Part shown: positions 46,806-58,261 of the stretch, piece after piece
How positions within the stretch are numbered: the first letter of the stretch is position 1
How the letters are laid out: every line of letters starts with the position of its first letter
Assembly: GCF_002775205.1 (NCBI RefSeq)
Contig: NC_036456.1
Coordinates: 26,943,850 to 27,007,849 of the forward strand
DNA length: 64,000 nt
Reading direction: 5' to 3'
Source: Xiphophorus maculatus
Lineage: Eukaryota > Chordata > Actinopteri > Cyprinodontiformes > Poeciliidae
Position numbers and translations under genes: made by a program
The notes under the pieces: model-generated
Database searches by the model: none
The model's input: only the letters and a program-made list of their open reading frames with translations
What the model was told of the DNA's origin: nothing

Positions 46806-47590
46806 ATAAATTAGACTAAAGTTAAACATTTTTAGAGTGAACTTTTGTGTATTTTAACTTTCCAAACCTTTTGTGGTGTTTTTAAAGAAACAAATCAGGA
46901 ATTTGCATCACACATTAACTTGTATTGGTGGTCTTTTCAATAAGACTACATAATGTGAAATGGTTCAATTAAAGGAGAAATTGTATATTTGGCATTATAG
47001 CTAAAAAGAAAACAGGAAGTAAGCAGAATATATTTGAATTAGCAAGTTTTATCCAAGTAACCCATTAAGACCAATAAACATTAATTCCAGTTACAGAGAA
47101 ATCAAAAGTAGAAAATGTAAATGTTGGATTTTATGCTAATTCTGATTAGTATTTTTTTTCCATCATAAGTTACATTTTAGTTCCGGTTTTTAGCCACAAA
47201 TCAAAATGAAAGGACAGAAAGAGTCCAAGCATGTGGGTCCAGGTCAAACTGGTGTTCTCTCAGAAATGATTCACGTCCCAGTTCTCCAAACAGAAACTGA
47301 AAATATAAAACCAACATTTTAATATCTTAAACTTGGACTTACCCGTTTTAAGAGCTGGAATGTCCTGAAATCCAACAGGGAGCAGTTTTATTCTGGTTTA
47401 TAAACGACTGTCTGTTGTTTCTGTCCTCCGTCTTTCTCTGTGTTTTGGTATAAATACGAAACAGTCAGACGGTAAACACGGCGCCACGTTCCCACAACTG
47501 TTAACTAACCATGTGAAATATTCAAGGAACTGCTTACTTCAGAATAGAGAATATTTTAAATAATTAACAGGGAAATTACTATTTTAGTCA
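46806..47590. other. Intergenic DNA upstream of PLAC8-like gene 2
   Basis: No gene. It probably contains promoter sequence for gene 2, but none is recognised. Confidence 0.45.
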
Positions 47591-47591
47591 C

Positions 47592-47850
47592 ACTGGTCTA
47601 GTTTCTAATGTAAATATCTTAGTACACTTGAAATAAGACAAATTAATTTACAAGTAGCTTTTTAACAAGATATAGCAGCTTGTTTCAAGTAAATACTTAT
47701 TTAACTTTATTTATTATTGACTTAAACAAGCTCCAATATTTTGCTGAAAAGTTGCTTGTAAGTTAATTTTGTCATATTTAAAGTGTACTAAGATACTGCA
47801 TAAGAAACAAGACAAAAATACTTGGTAAGATTTTGTGTTTTTACAGTTGG
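47592..47850. mobile_element. Foldback MITE (CTGCAAAAACAC family)
   Basis: The arms GTTTCTAATGTAAATATCTT / AAGATACTGCATAAGAAAC and AATTTACAAGTAGCTTTTTA / AAAGTTGCTTGTAAGTTAAT face each other around CTTATTTAACTTTATTTATT. The right end is GATTTTGTGTTTTTACAGT. Confidence 0.7.
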
Positions 47851-48504
47851 AAAACCATCAAAGTATAAGATCTGTCACAACGACATCAACTGAACTCTGA
47901 ATTACATTTTCACAGTTGTATTTTCACATAAACAACACATCGCAGCCTGGACATATCTGATCTCTCGTTGTTCTTTTAAACGCAAGCGTAGCAGCTATCA
48001 GAGGAAAGACGCAGTCAGGGAAATCTCACCCGTATTCAGCTGACCCAAAATATAAGGACTGGAACTGACACAAAGGATTGTGCAGTAGATTTGCAGAGGT
48101 GACATCCATGACACAGCAGAGATAAGCATGGTTCACATGTCCTCTCAAATAGAGGCACTGATTACTTAAACCAAACTGTCAAAGGCAGAAAGTAGCAGAA
48201 AATAATGCGGACTGATTTTACATGCCATGCGAAAAACAGGGAAACCGTTTTGAAGCAAATATGTCTGATCTGCCTATTTTATAAACAAAACGTTGCTACA
48301 TAGCTTAGCTATACTCATGAAATGACCCCACTCTCACTAGTGAAGCATAAATTGTTATCTAGAGAATGATAACAGCTGGTTTATCTTCATACAAATCCAT
48401 TATTTTAGATTGTTAGCATCCTTTTTACTCCTTATAGACAATAACCAGTTAGCTTTAAATCAGCTGTTGAATGGATTTTGATAGCTAAGTCTAGGTTCTC
48501 TGTT

Positions 48505-48800
48505 AAAGAGTTAAAGTCTTTATCTTAAGCTAAGCTAACACTTATCTTAACTAATGTAAGTGTGGTAAAATTATACACTTATCAGTTAAAGTCTTTATGT
48601 CAAGCTAAGCTAATACTTATTTTAACTAATGTATGTGTTGTAAAATGATACATTTGTGGCTAGTAAAAGTCTTTATGCTAAGGTAAGCTAACATTTATTG
48701 TTTTTACAAATATGTGTGGTAAAATGATACCACATTTATTAGCTAGCAAAAGTTTTTAAGCTAGGCTAACATTTGCTATTTTACCAAATTCTTTTCAACA
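48505..48800. repeat. Tandem repeat, three to four units of about 80-95 bp
   Basis: Units contain AAAGTCTTTAT-x-AAGCTAAGCTAA, then CTTATYTTAACTAATGTA, then GTGTGGTAAAATKATACA. The best two start near 48,512 and 48,587; later units are more decayed. No coding potential. Confidence 0.7.
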
Positions 48801-49679
48801 AAATGGGAAAAACTTATATCAGTTTATTTGGGAATTGTTGAAAATAATGTTGTTTTTCTGGTTCATATCTAATGTTATATATAGAAGCAGACTGATGTAA
48901 AAGTGGCGGGAAAAAAATATCAGCTGCTGGAGATATTACTGTTAGCATTATTAGCCACTACAGCTTCAGGGAAACGGCTAGCTTACAAAATGTCATAAAA
49001 AATGACAACAAACTGGATGTTGTGTGTTGTGGTTAGTATTGCATCAGATGTTGAGTGAACTTTGTTAGCTTGAACCAGGACTGTTAGGCTAGGCTAAGTT
49101 TGTATGCTAAGCTAGGCGAGGCTAATACCATGATGGGTGCTTTCTGATCATTTTTATTTAATTTATCTAAAAACTTGGTGAAGAAACAATATTTTCACTT
49201 TGTACCAATAGAAATTGGACAATTCGTTCATTTTTAAATAATATTTCTTTATTTAGCTTACATAAATGTTTATATTCAAACTATAGACTAAAAAAGTAAA
49301 AGGCACTCATTTTGTCTCTGTAAAATGTTTTTATTAATAATAATATAAAAATAAGACAGATAAAACAATTAGCAGAGTCAGAATTAAGAATAAATTTGTA
49401 TTTAAAAGGTAAATTTACAAATGTATTATTTAATGAAGTACAAGTATCATAAAAGTATTTACAAAAACGAGCAAAAACAAACTGAAAACAGTTAAAGCAT
49501 TGAAAAAGTCTTAAAAGGATGTCTTTTTTCTTTTACAATCATTGCATTTTTGAAAAAAACTGTTGTCTACTTTAAGAGAAAATCCTTAATTTGCTCCTAC
49601 AACTTACAGCTTTTAATACAAATTGATTCAAATAGTTTTAATGTTTTGTTTTCATCGCTCTCACTTCAATCCCCCTCAT
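48801..49679. other. Intergenic DNA
   Basis: No gene. AT-rich with TAGGCTAAGTTTGTATGCTA words near 49,085-49,115. The 3' UTR of the first cysteine-rich gene should lie at its right end. Confidence 0.45.
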
Positions 49680-50281
49680 TTACAGAACCGTTGCTTTGGA
49701 ACAAGGGAAGTCACAGAAACTTTTCATCTCTTGGGTTTCTGCAAAGTTAGAGAAAAAAAAAATTAGACAATATTAAAGAGAGAAAGACAAAACATGTTTG
49801 TGCTCCACTTACTATTTTTGTTTGTTTCGCAGCAGAGGCAGAATTTCAGGGCCTGTTTTTTCATGTGATTTGTGGGGATGAGTCGCTTTGGGCATTTCTT
49901 TGCTTTGCGAGGATGGACTACATCTGCAACACGCACAATAAAACGAAACCAAAACATAAAATAAAATAAAAAAACAGATGCAACACAATGAAAACTTGCA
50001 AAACTGGTCCTAACTCACCTGTGCATCTGCAGTCAATTATGTCACGTTTAGTAAATCCAACAGAATGAAACTCATCACAATGAGCTGCAAAAACAAAAAC
50101 ACATAAAAAATACATGAAATAATTCAGTGCATCTTCAATAAAACAAACAAGAGTTATGAGATGTGCTTTTCCAAATACACAGAACAAAATTTAACATAAG
50201 TCAGGATTTTTTACCCGTCCTGTCGGAGAAGCAGTCGATCAGGACGACCAGCAGCAGAGCGGCTCCTACAAGCTTAGCCAT
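49680..50281 (-). CDS. Small cysteine-rich secreted protein, gene A (unrecognised)
   Basis: Four exons, 50,281-50,215, 50,084-50,019, 49,923-49,813 and 49,738-49,680, encode 100 residues. Residues 1-19 form a signal peptide (MAKLVGAALLLVVLIDC...). The mature part has nine cysteines: AHCDEFHSVGF, DCRC, KKCPKRLIPT, KFCLCC and SFCDFPC. Lys is frequent, so the product should be basic. All three introns are phase 1 with good signals (TTTTTGCAG, GTGAGT, GTAAGT, TTTGCAG). Gene B, 4.3 kb upstream, repeats exon sizes 67, 66 and 59 exactly, with many synonymous changes, which supports real coding. A TATA box lies 62 bp before the ATG. A basic antimicrobial peptide or a cytokine-like ligand is possible. 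CXC-chemokine spacing does not fit well, so no function is assigned. Confidence 0.7.
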
Positions 50282-50342
50282 GTTTTCTGTTTTCGCTCCA
50301 AAGTGACTGAAAGTTTCTGCAGAACCGCACCAACTCAGTCTG

Positions 50343-50349
50343 TTTTATA
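50343..50349 (-). promoter_or_regulatory. TATA box of cysteine-rich gene A
   Basis: The minus strand reads GGTATAAAACAG, a near-ideal TATA box 62 bp before the start codon, giving a predicted 5' UTR of about 30-40 nt. Gene B has CTATAAAAGTC at 54,593-54,587, about 45 bp before its ATG. Confidence 0.65.
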
Positions 50350-50372
50350 CCAGAACACATCCGGGTCCGTTT

Positions 50373-50707
50373 GGTCTCTAAGATCAGTCCTGGCATGTTG
50401 GGAGAGGCAGGAGGGGGTCGGGATGTTAATCTCTAATCTCTGCTCTTAATCATTTATAGCGTATTTACCCTTAGATACAGGAGCAGACTGATGAAAATGT
50501 GGTGGGAAAAAACTGATAAGCACATAAAAACAATGTGTTTCATTACTAAATACATATATATAAATAGAATAATACCATTAACTATATACTTAAAAATGAT
50601 CCGAAAGTTTCTACAGTTGTTTGTCTCAGATCGATTCTGGTATGTTGGGAGAGGCAGGAGGAAGTCGGGGCATTAATCTCTAATCTCTGCTTTGAATCGT
50701 TTATAAA
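50373..50707. repeat. Duplicated upstream block of gene A
   Basis: 50,373-50,460 and 50,622-50,707 share GGCATGTTGGGAGAGGCAGG, GTTAATCTCTAATCTCTGCT and TCATTTATA-type text at about 85% identity by eye, in direct orientation. The proximal copy ends about 24 bp upstream of the TATA box, so a promoter segment has been duplicated. Confidence 0.75.
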
Positions 50708-50819
50708 ATTCAACCAAGATCTAAAAGGAAGCATGTAAATTATTTATCATCTGTGCTGTTAATCATTTGGCCAAAGCGCTGGCAGCTACAAACAGAAACT
50801 TGCAGATAGAGGTCACTGT

Positions 50820-50935
50820 AGTATTTCCAATCTTATGCCGTTCCACAGATTGTGTCGGCTCCACAGCATCACAGATCTTCCACCGTACTTCATGGCTGGT
50901 ATGATGTTGCTTAAAGATGTTTTTGATGATGGCGC
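50820..50935 (-). mobile_element. Possible Tc1-like transposon fragment
   Basis: The minus strand (ATCATACCAGCCATGAAGTA, CGGTGGAAGATCTGTGATGC) reads as IPAMKYGGRSVMLW, which resembles the TPTVKHGGGSVMLWG stretch of Tc1-family transposases. Only this short piece is present. Confidence 0.4.
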
Positions 50936-50939
50936 TCCA

Positions 50940-53424
50940 TAAAATGTAATGTTTGTTCTCAAATTGGTGACTGTATGATGTTTTTGTGACTTTTTGTTTT
51001 TATGTTTTCATGATTTAAAGCATCTTGAACTGCCTTGTTGCTGAAATCTGCTACACAAATAAACTTTGATTTTCCAGAAAGTCATACTTAGTTTTGTGCA
51101 AAGCCCTTCTGCAATTTTTGTTTTGTTTTCTGCTGAAAAGCTCAATATTTATCTAATTTAACTACATCATAAAGCTACGACGGAGTATTAGAGCCAAACT
51201 CTGACACTAAGTCAAAACCAGAATGTCAAGATTAAAATTGAAATAATGTGAAAATAAAGTCATATTACGAGAATAAAGTCTGTATTATAAGAATACAATT
51301 GTAATATGAGAATAAAGTCATAACATTACAAGAAAAAAGTTGTACAAGAATAAAGTCTACGACTATTCTCGTCAATCTTTTACTACATTTTTGTAATTTT
51401 GTGACTTTATTTTCTTAGCAAATCCTTAACACTCCATCATATCCTGTTAAAATGTTATTGTAGCAGTTAGCTCCATGTTTACCACTAATAATCATGATTA
51501 TTATATGATTATGGTTTTTATTTCTGACCTCAAAAGGCCATAGTAATAAATTTCTCTATCAGTGAACTTCAGGGATTTTTGTTGTTGCCATTTCTTGGTT
51601 TTAAGATTAACACAAGTTTGTCTTAAGGCCATGATTTCCTGTTTTTAACATTTTGAAGAGTGGTTAAACGAAATTGGTCTGAGTGAAATAAATCTAGAAG
51701 ATTCTAGAAACACTGAATAATTTAACAAAAGTATAGATTAGATTAAAAATGCTGTTTGTAAAAGGAATCGTTTAGTATTTCAGTAAATGTGTAATTTTTC
51801 CCCTCCTACTTAAAGGAAAATATTTTATTTATTTATTTTTTGCATAAGATTATGCAACACCAATTTTTATACATCTTTATTGAAAGTCACATCAGCCAAT
51901 AAAAGAAACACAAAGTTGATCAAAAAGAGAGAAAACATAAAAAACAGTAACAAATTACCATCTAATTACATAAAACACTTTTACTAAACAAACACTTTAA
52001 ACCAGCTGCCAGTGTAACATAGTTCTAGTTTAGTAGATTATTTTAGCTTTTATTGTGCTAACTCTCATACTTATTAGATCTATTTTAAGATTTTAATCTA
52101 CTTTTACTTAAATTTAGTGATTATTCTTCTGATAATTTATAGCTTGTGTAACTATTTCATTTTAAATGTGCTTTAGAAATAAACTTTAACCTTGAATAGT
52201 TGGTAAACTGTTTATTACTTTTACTTGCACACATATTTTCCACTGATGTTGTACTTTTACCTTCGGGGAACGTAAAGTAAATGTTTTGAATCACCTAAGC
52301 TGGACGTCTCTGCAACAGCTAAGCTAACATTACCAATAATTTCCCACAAACGTTGCATCTTTTGAATCTCTGGGAACCTTAATAATGTTTTAAATGCTGA
52401 GAGTCTGCAAAAACTTTCACCAGTTGAACAGAAATAAACCTGAAGTAATTATTATTTTATAGAGGAACGATCCAGAGTCAACCAGCGATCAGGCCTGAAA
52501 TCTGAACATAGTGATGGACTGAACATTCAGAGACACATAAAGATGGTCGCAAAGTCAGTCTTCTATCACCTGGAGAACATTTCCAGGATTTAAAGACTTT
52601 AAAATATTTCTGTTAGTTTATAAATGACCAAATAAATACATTAAAGATCTGCTGCTGTTGTTTCAACCTTCCAGACGTCTCAGGTCTTCTGATTTTATTC
52701 CGCTCTGCATCGTCCAGAACCAGAACCAAACATGGAGAAGCAGCATTCAGTTGTTCTGCATCACTGATGCAGAAAAACTCAATCCTGCCGGAACACTGAG
52801 TTCCTTTAAATCAAAGCTGAACTCCGTCTGTTCAGAGTTACTTTTGATTAATAATAACTGGAACATCCATTAATTCTAACCTGGGTTTCACCTTTTAATA
52901 ACTTCTCTTTATTCCGCCACTATAAAGCAAAGTTTCGTTTTTATTTGTTGTTTTTAAACTTTTAACTGCCTTGTTGCTGGTATGAGCTAAACTGACTCAA
53001 CTTGAATGAGTTTGAGAAATGTTTAGCAGCTCGTCTAATTAATCAGTGGCAGACGGGAAGAAAGGTTACAGTTTTACCATCTTTTCCACCAAACTTTGTA
53101 AATTGAACTCGTCTCTGGTCAACAAAAGCCTGTTGTTTGCTAAAATGTTAGCAAAAAAAAAACAACAACATCTGACTAATTCACGCCTTGTAATAGTAAC
53201 AAATTTCTCACCATTTATCTTGTATATTCAGCTGACTTTAAATTTTCTGATCTATTCACATCGTTATGGTTTCACTCCGGCTGCCGCCCTCATTCATACC
53301 ACTGCTGAGGCACAAACATTGTACTGAAATACAATAAAAATAGTTAAAGCAAAATGGAAAACATAAAAACAAAACAAAGATGTAAAATCAGAGACTTTGA
53401 TTAGGCCATTCCGTTCTCCCTCGT
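50940..53424. other. Spacer between the two cysteine-rich genes
   Basis: Contains non-LTR-like 3' tails (TTGAACTGCCTTGTTGCTGA at 51,027; a similar piece at 52,966) and an array of GAGAATAAAGTC/GAATAAAGTCATA words at 51,240-51,375. 51,840-51,860 is palindromic (TTGCATAAGATTATGCAA). No gene is seen. Confidence 0.5.
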
Positions 53425-54546
53425 TTATAACGGCGTTGAAGGAAAACACGAGAAGCCGCAGTACGCTTTCATGGCGTTGGATCCTGCAGAGGAACAAAAC
53501 AATCGGCAAATTACTTTTCTTTATAAATTTTGATTCATTTTAAAATAAATTCCAGTGAAAACGTCCGCAGGCAGCTGGACTTACTCTGTCTCGGGTTTCC
53601 CTTTATCCTGCAGCAGAGGCAAAGCTTCAGCGTCTGCTTTTCCTCCTGGAGATATTTGCCTGTTTGTGGTTGGTGACATTTTTTAACTTTGAGTAAACCT
53701 GAAAGAAATGAAAAGGAACAGGGGTTGATAGTTGTTTTGCTAAACTATCATTTTTCAAAAGAATGTTCCTGCGACCTCTGACCTCTTGAACAACACTGCA
53801 ACTTTACTCAACATCAGTATCAATTATGTAGGAAAGAACTGGTGAAAATGTGTGCATAAATTGTGATATTTCAAGCTTTTTAATTGATTTCTTCCTTTTA
53901 TTTTGATAAAATATCTAATCATTTTGGTTGGGAAATAGTAAATGTATCAGTTTTGATACAAGAAAATTAGAAATCCAGATGAAATTTTAAATAAAAAACA
54001 TCTTTAAACCATTAATTTAAATAAAAAAAACAGCTTTCAAGTATTTCTTGTGTCAGGATTAATGCTTTTAGATGTATTAAAGTAATTAATTATTAATTTT
54101 GATTAATTTTACTCACCATTTTCATTTCCTCCAGAAAGTTTAACCTGCTTTTCTTTACAATCAGTGGGTATCAGTGGGTAGGGACACTTTATTATGCCAG
54201 GGGAAATCGCTGCAATGGAAAAAACATTTATATCAACACCTGCTCTGAAATCAACAAACATATAATTATAAACATTTCTTTTGATAAAAAACCATGTTAA
54301 CTCACTTGAGCATCTGCATCTTCGGATTTCACTGGTTGTAAATCCAGCAGAGTGAAATTCGTCACAATAAGCTGTAAAAACATCAATATGTAGTCAAAGT
54401 AAAACGTCTTAAACAATGTTTTTAGTGAGATATAGTAGAAAATTAGCATTAGAAGTTGTTTTTTTTCTTTCGGACGTACCCGTTTTGTTGGAAAAGCAAT
54501 TAGTCAGAGCAACGAGCAGCAGGGTTGATGCTATAATCTTAGCCAT
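53425..54546 (-). CDS. Small cysteine-rich secreted protein, gene B (unrecognised)
   Basis: Five exons, 54,546-54,480, 54,371-54,306, 54,209-54,117, 53,698-53,585 and 53,483-53,425, encode 132 residues. Signal peptide MAKIIASTLLLVALTNC, then AYCDEFHSAGF, RRCRCS, an extra middle exon (IIKCPYPLIPTDCKEKQ), KKCHQPQ and LKLCLCC, and the tail MKAYCGFSCFPSTPL, giving 11 mature cysteines. It is a tandem paralogue of gene A with the same exon sizes and phase-1 introns. Exon 3 matches the first half of gene A exon 3 (KCPxxLIPT) and exon 4 the second half (KQTLKLCLCC), so the middle exon was duplicated here and each copy kept a different part. Exon 3 also has a tandem 10-bp repeat (54,161-54,180). No known family recognised. 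Confidence 0.65.
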
Positions 54547-56533
54547 CGTCGCTCCAAATGGTTTGAATAAATCTGGAAATCCTGACTTTTATAGCAGCAG
54601 AGTTTCCTGGTCCGTTTGGCTGCAGAGTCCTGGATAGGTCGCGACACGTCTGATGAACCTTTATTTTGGGAACAGAATTTATCTCTTCAGTTTGTTTGCT
54701 AAATGCGATGAACCTGGAGATAGTGCAAACTCTTGCACAAACATGACTTAGTTCTGATTAACTTCCATCAGTAAACAGGATGAAACGCAGCAAACATGTC
54801 CTGCTAATAACATGACATTATCGCCGGAACAAACCTTCACTTTACTGAGCAAAAACAGGAATTTCACCTCACAGGACGCAGAAATAACAGGTGAGAAACT
54901 GAACCTACATGGTGATCAAACCCTAACGTGGCTTTCTTTTAAAACGCAAACACATGATCAGGTTTCTATTTTCAGTTTTTCTCTAAATACATCCATTCCT
55001 CCACACCATGAGTCACAAACCTGAGGCCTGTGGGGCAAATCCGGCCCGCCATAGCTGTTCTTTGGCCGTCTAGATTCTAGACTAAACACTAAGTGTGCTT
55101 AAATATTATGTTATCAATCAAATTAATGGAGTTTTTATCCATTTACTTCCAAATTACATCAATCAGTCCCCCCAGTTTCTTGGGAATAATCATGGAAATT
55201 CACACAAAATCAACAAATCCCTGCACTGCTTTTTCACTAATACATAATTGGGAGATTATTGCAGGTTTTTGTCAAAAACCTTCTTACTTGTACTAATCAG
55301 CTGCCTCAGCTTTAGTTGATGTCAGATTATAGTCCATGATCTATACAGTGAGTAGTAAAAAAGTCGCATTTACCATCGTAAACAAGCGCTAATATTTCCA
55401 AATTAGCACCATCAACACTTTGAATTTCATTGCAAAAAATCACAAACCAATCATAAAACCCTGGAGGGACTGAAAGGATATTCAATAATATTAAAGCTGA
55501 ATAATTATTTAATATTTTAACAAGTTGTGAATGAGTTTTACCAAAATATTCTGGCACAACCGGCACTTTAAGAACATTTGGCCCAAAACAACAATGATTT
55601 CGACAACTAAACTGTGTTATTTTGAACGGATGTTGATGACGTCATGTTTTTCTGCAGGTGCCGCTGCATTTTTTAACAAACTGTTTTAATTCAGTTTTCT
55701 GTGAAGCTGCGTCTCTGTTGAGTGGCGCTTCCAGATAACAGACAAATTAAAATGACCTTGCGATGGAAAATTTTAGGTACAACACAAAGTATTCGTCTCC
55801 ATAAAGACTCCAGTAATATCTACCTTTCATGATAAATTACCACCACTGTTCACGTTAAACTCCACAACTCTGTTACTGTTCGTTCGCTCACTAACACTGC
55901 ATCCATATAGTTTCTTTTTTCAGACTCAGCGACCTCAGATGACCTTTCTCAGCTCGGTCTGCAGCTTATTGACAGCATCATCCCACTCAGAGGACCGACT
56001 TTAAGTTTGTGGACTTGTTTAGAGGCAGAAACGGCAAAACCAACCAACTTCTGCTTCTACTGACAAAAACATTTACATCCATCCATTATTGGATGAACGT
56101 CAGATTAAAGTTTGTCTTTTAGTGATTTATTTTTAACTGTTGCATGTTCTAAATGTGGAAGAATCAATGGATATACAAGAGAAACAGCTTTGAAAAACAA
56201 CAATTGGATGAGCGGGTCTGAATTTATTGTGGCATAATTCTGTTTGGTTGTGGTAGTGAGGTTTCATTTTAGTCAACAAATAAAGACAAATTACTAAATA
56301 TGGTCTTACAATGTTTGTGTTTTGGTGTCCAAACTTTTTGTCACATGGACCAAAATCATCAAGTCAAAATTACTCACACGCTCAAAAGTATATATTTTTT
56401 AAAAACTAAATTCATTAAAAAATGGATTGTTTATAGTTACTAGACTAACTATAAACTGAACTTGTAATATTTGAATTAAAGTGGTCAGATTGTCTTGAAG
56501 GAAAAGGTTGTAAATCCTAAAATGTGTGGTTAT
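54547..56533. other. Intergenic DNA upstream of gene B
   Basis: Promoter of gene B near 54,590-54,650 shares TCCGTTTGG with gene A. 55,020-55,120 holds a dispersed-repeat fragment (GGCCTGTGGGGCAAATCCGG). Otherwise nothing is recognised. Confidence 0.5.
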
Positions 56534-56975
56534 TTAAAGGGGCAGTATTATATAAATGTAACTTTTTTGAGCTTTACATCATGCTATTGTGTTCTTACCT
56601 CATTGAAAACATACCTGGAGGTGCATTTTCTGAGTTTCCGCCTCATAGAGCAGAAACTCCCCCACTCTGCTCCTTCAGACTAGCCAGCAGCAATTAGCAA
56701 ACACCTGGTGAAACTTATTGTACAAGCTACTTCTCAGTGGAAAACTGATAAAAACATTAAAGGGTTAATAGAGGAGCCATGTTGTGATGACTTCCTGAAG
56801 GTGGAGTTTCAGAAAGAGCAGGAGCTTCTTAAAGAGACAGAGACAAAATTTAAAGGTGTTTAACTACAAAGTCAAAGTTCTTTAGTCATATTTGATATTT
56901 TTAGCATTTTTATAACAATTGAAGTTAACATAGATACCATTCTGTGCTATAAAATGTAACTCTGGAAAACACAGG
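56534..56975. mobile_element. piggyBac-type MITE, family a, right end lost
   Basis: Left end TTAA-AGGGGCAGTATTATAT matches the right-end sequence of the copy at 46,257. The homologous body runs to about AACTCTGGAAAACACA and stops before the terminal repeat. Confidence 0.75.
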
Positions 56976-57012
56976 CACACAGCACCCATCTCAACCCCAC
57001 AAGGGCTAAAGT

Positions 57013-57152
57013 GTTGGTTGGTTGGTTGGTTGGTTGGTTGGTTGGTTGGTTGGTTGGATGGATGGATGGATGGATGGATGGATGGATGGATGGATGGATG
57101 GATGGATGGATGGATGGATGGATGGATGGATGGATGGATGGATGGATGGATG
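57013..57152. repeat. Compound tetranucleotide repeat (TTGG)n-(ATGG)n
   Basis: About 10 TTGG units switch abruptly at about 57,056 to about 24 GGAT units. The IHPS-repeat frames on the minus strand are artefacts. Confidence 0.96.
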
Positions 57153-57174
57153 GGACAAAATTGGTGAAGGGGTG

Positions 57175-57893
57175 AATTGACCATCAACAACAAAACAGTT
57201 GTCTTTTCCAGCAGCCATTGTACATCGGAACAAATAGAGATAAAACCAACTGTCCGAAAGCGCTGGAGTTTCACTGTGGTTGCTAGGTAACAATCAGGGT
57301 TCGACTGAGGCTGCTAGGTAACAACATGGTCTGACTCAGCAAAAGGGACATTTTTGAAACCAAAAAACAAATTGTTACTAACAAACAGCAGGGTGGGTTT
57401 TTCTCTGTGCTTAGGATGTTTTTTCAGAAGCAGTAGAAACCCAAATGTAAGTATAAAATTGTGCAAAATATTAATTTTGCATAATTTTTTGAAGTCTTGA
57501 ACTTGACCCAGAGTTCATCCCTTCCTAGCTCTCTGCTATGTTGCAGCTACTTAGCCTGTCATTAATGCTAATTCTAGTTAGTATAGCACTGATAATGGTG
57601 TATAAACAGTTTTCCTGTAAAGTTAAACTGTTTCTCCGCCATTACCACATTTAGTAGCTAGCACATGATTTTGATTGACGGCGCTAAGCCCCTCCTTCTG
57701 GCTCTGATTGGTTGCTTTCAGTTGGGAGCGGTTCATTTCTTCAGATGGCAAAAGTAGCTCAGGGAGGGGGTGGAGGAGATTGGCATTTTCACAGATTATT
57801 TGTTTCACAATAAACTGTCACAACATGGTGACACATTTAACAAACATGTAAATATATATATTTTTAAATTTAAATTACAAACAGCAGCTTTAA
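57175..57893. mobile_element. MITE cluster: family c then family b
   Basis: 57,175-57,485 resembles family c (TTTTCCAGCAGCCATTGTAC, X-box-like motifs at 57,279 and 57,310, ATTTTGCATAATTTTTT). 57,490-57,893 is family b, ending CAGCAGCTTTAA with shared GGCGCTAAGCCCCTCC. With family a at 56,534 and the microsatellite this makes a 1.36-kb block of TTAA-type elements. Confidence 0.65.
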
Positions 57894-58261
57894 TGTTGTA
57901 TCACAAGACAATTCTGCTTCTGGGTTCATTTCTAACCTCTGTAATCGGTGTTAACGTCTGAAAATGAGGACTAACAAGACTAACAAGATTAACAAGACTA
58001 ACAAGACTAACGGACCATTGATCAAGTGACAACAAAGAAATTACTCGGGAAGTTTTTCATGACTAGTCAGCTCATTTGCATCTCTGTAAATGAGCTTGTG
58101 GTGTTGCGTAAAGTTCACCAACTTGTTGTGCGGTTGACAGTAGAGTCTGTCATTGGCTGGCCTCTGACTCACTCTGTCATTATAAGGAGGCGTAGCAGCG
58201 CAAAATCTCCCTTCCACCGGGTAAACTAGTCTGTAATCACAGCTGTCCTCATCGTGTCGAC

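Noticed and set aside
49680-54546. Cysteine-rich genes A and B as CXC chemokines (CRC followed by LIPT and LCLC)
   Set aside because: The spacing after CxC is too short in A, the middle exon and the C-terminal C-x(3)-C tail do not fit, and the second coding exon is only 22 codons. Kept as unrecognised.
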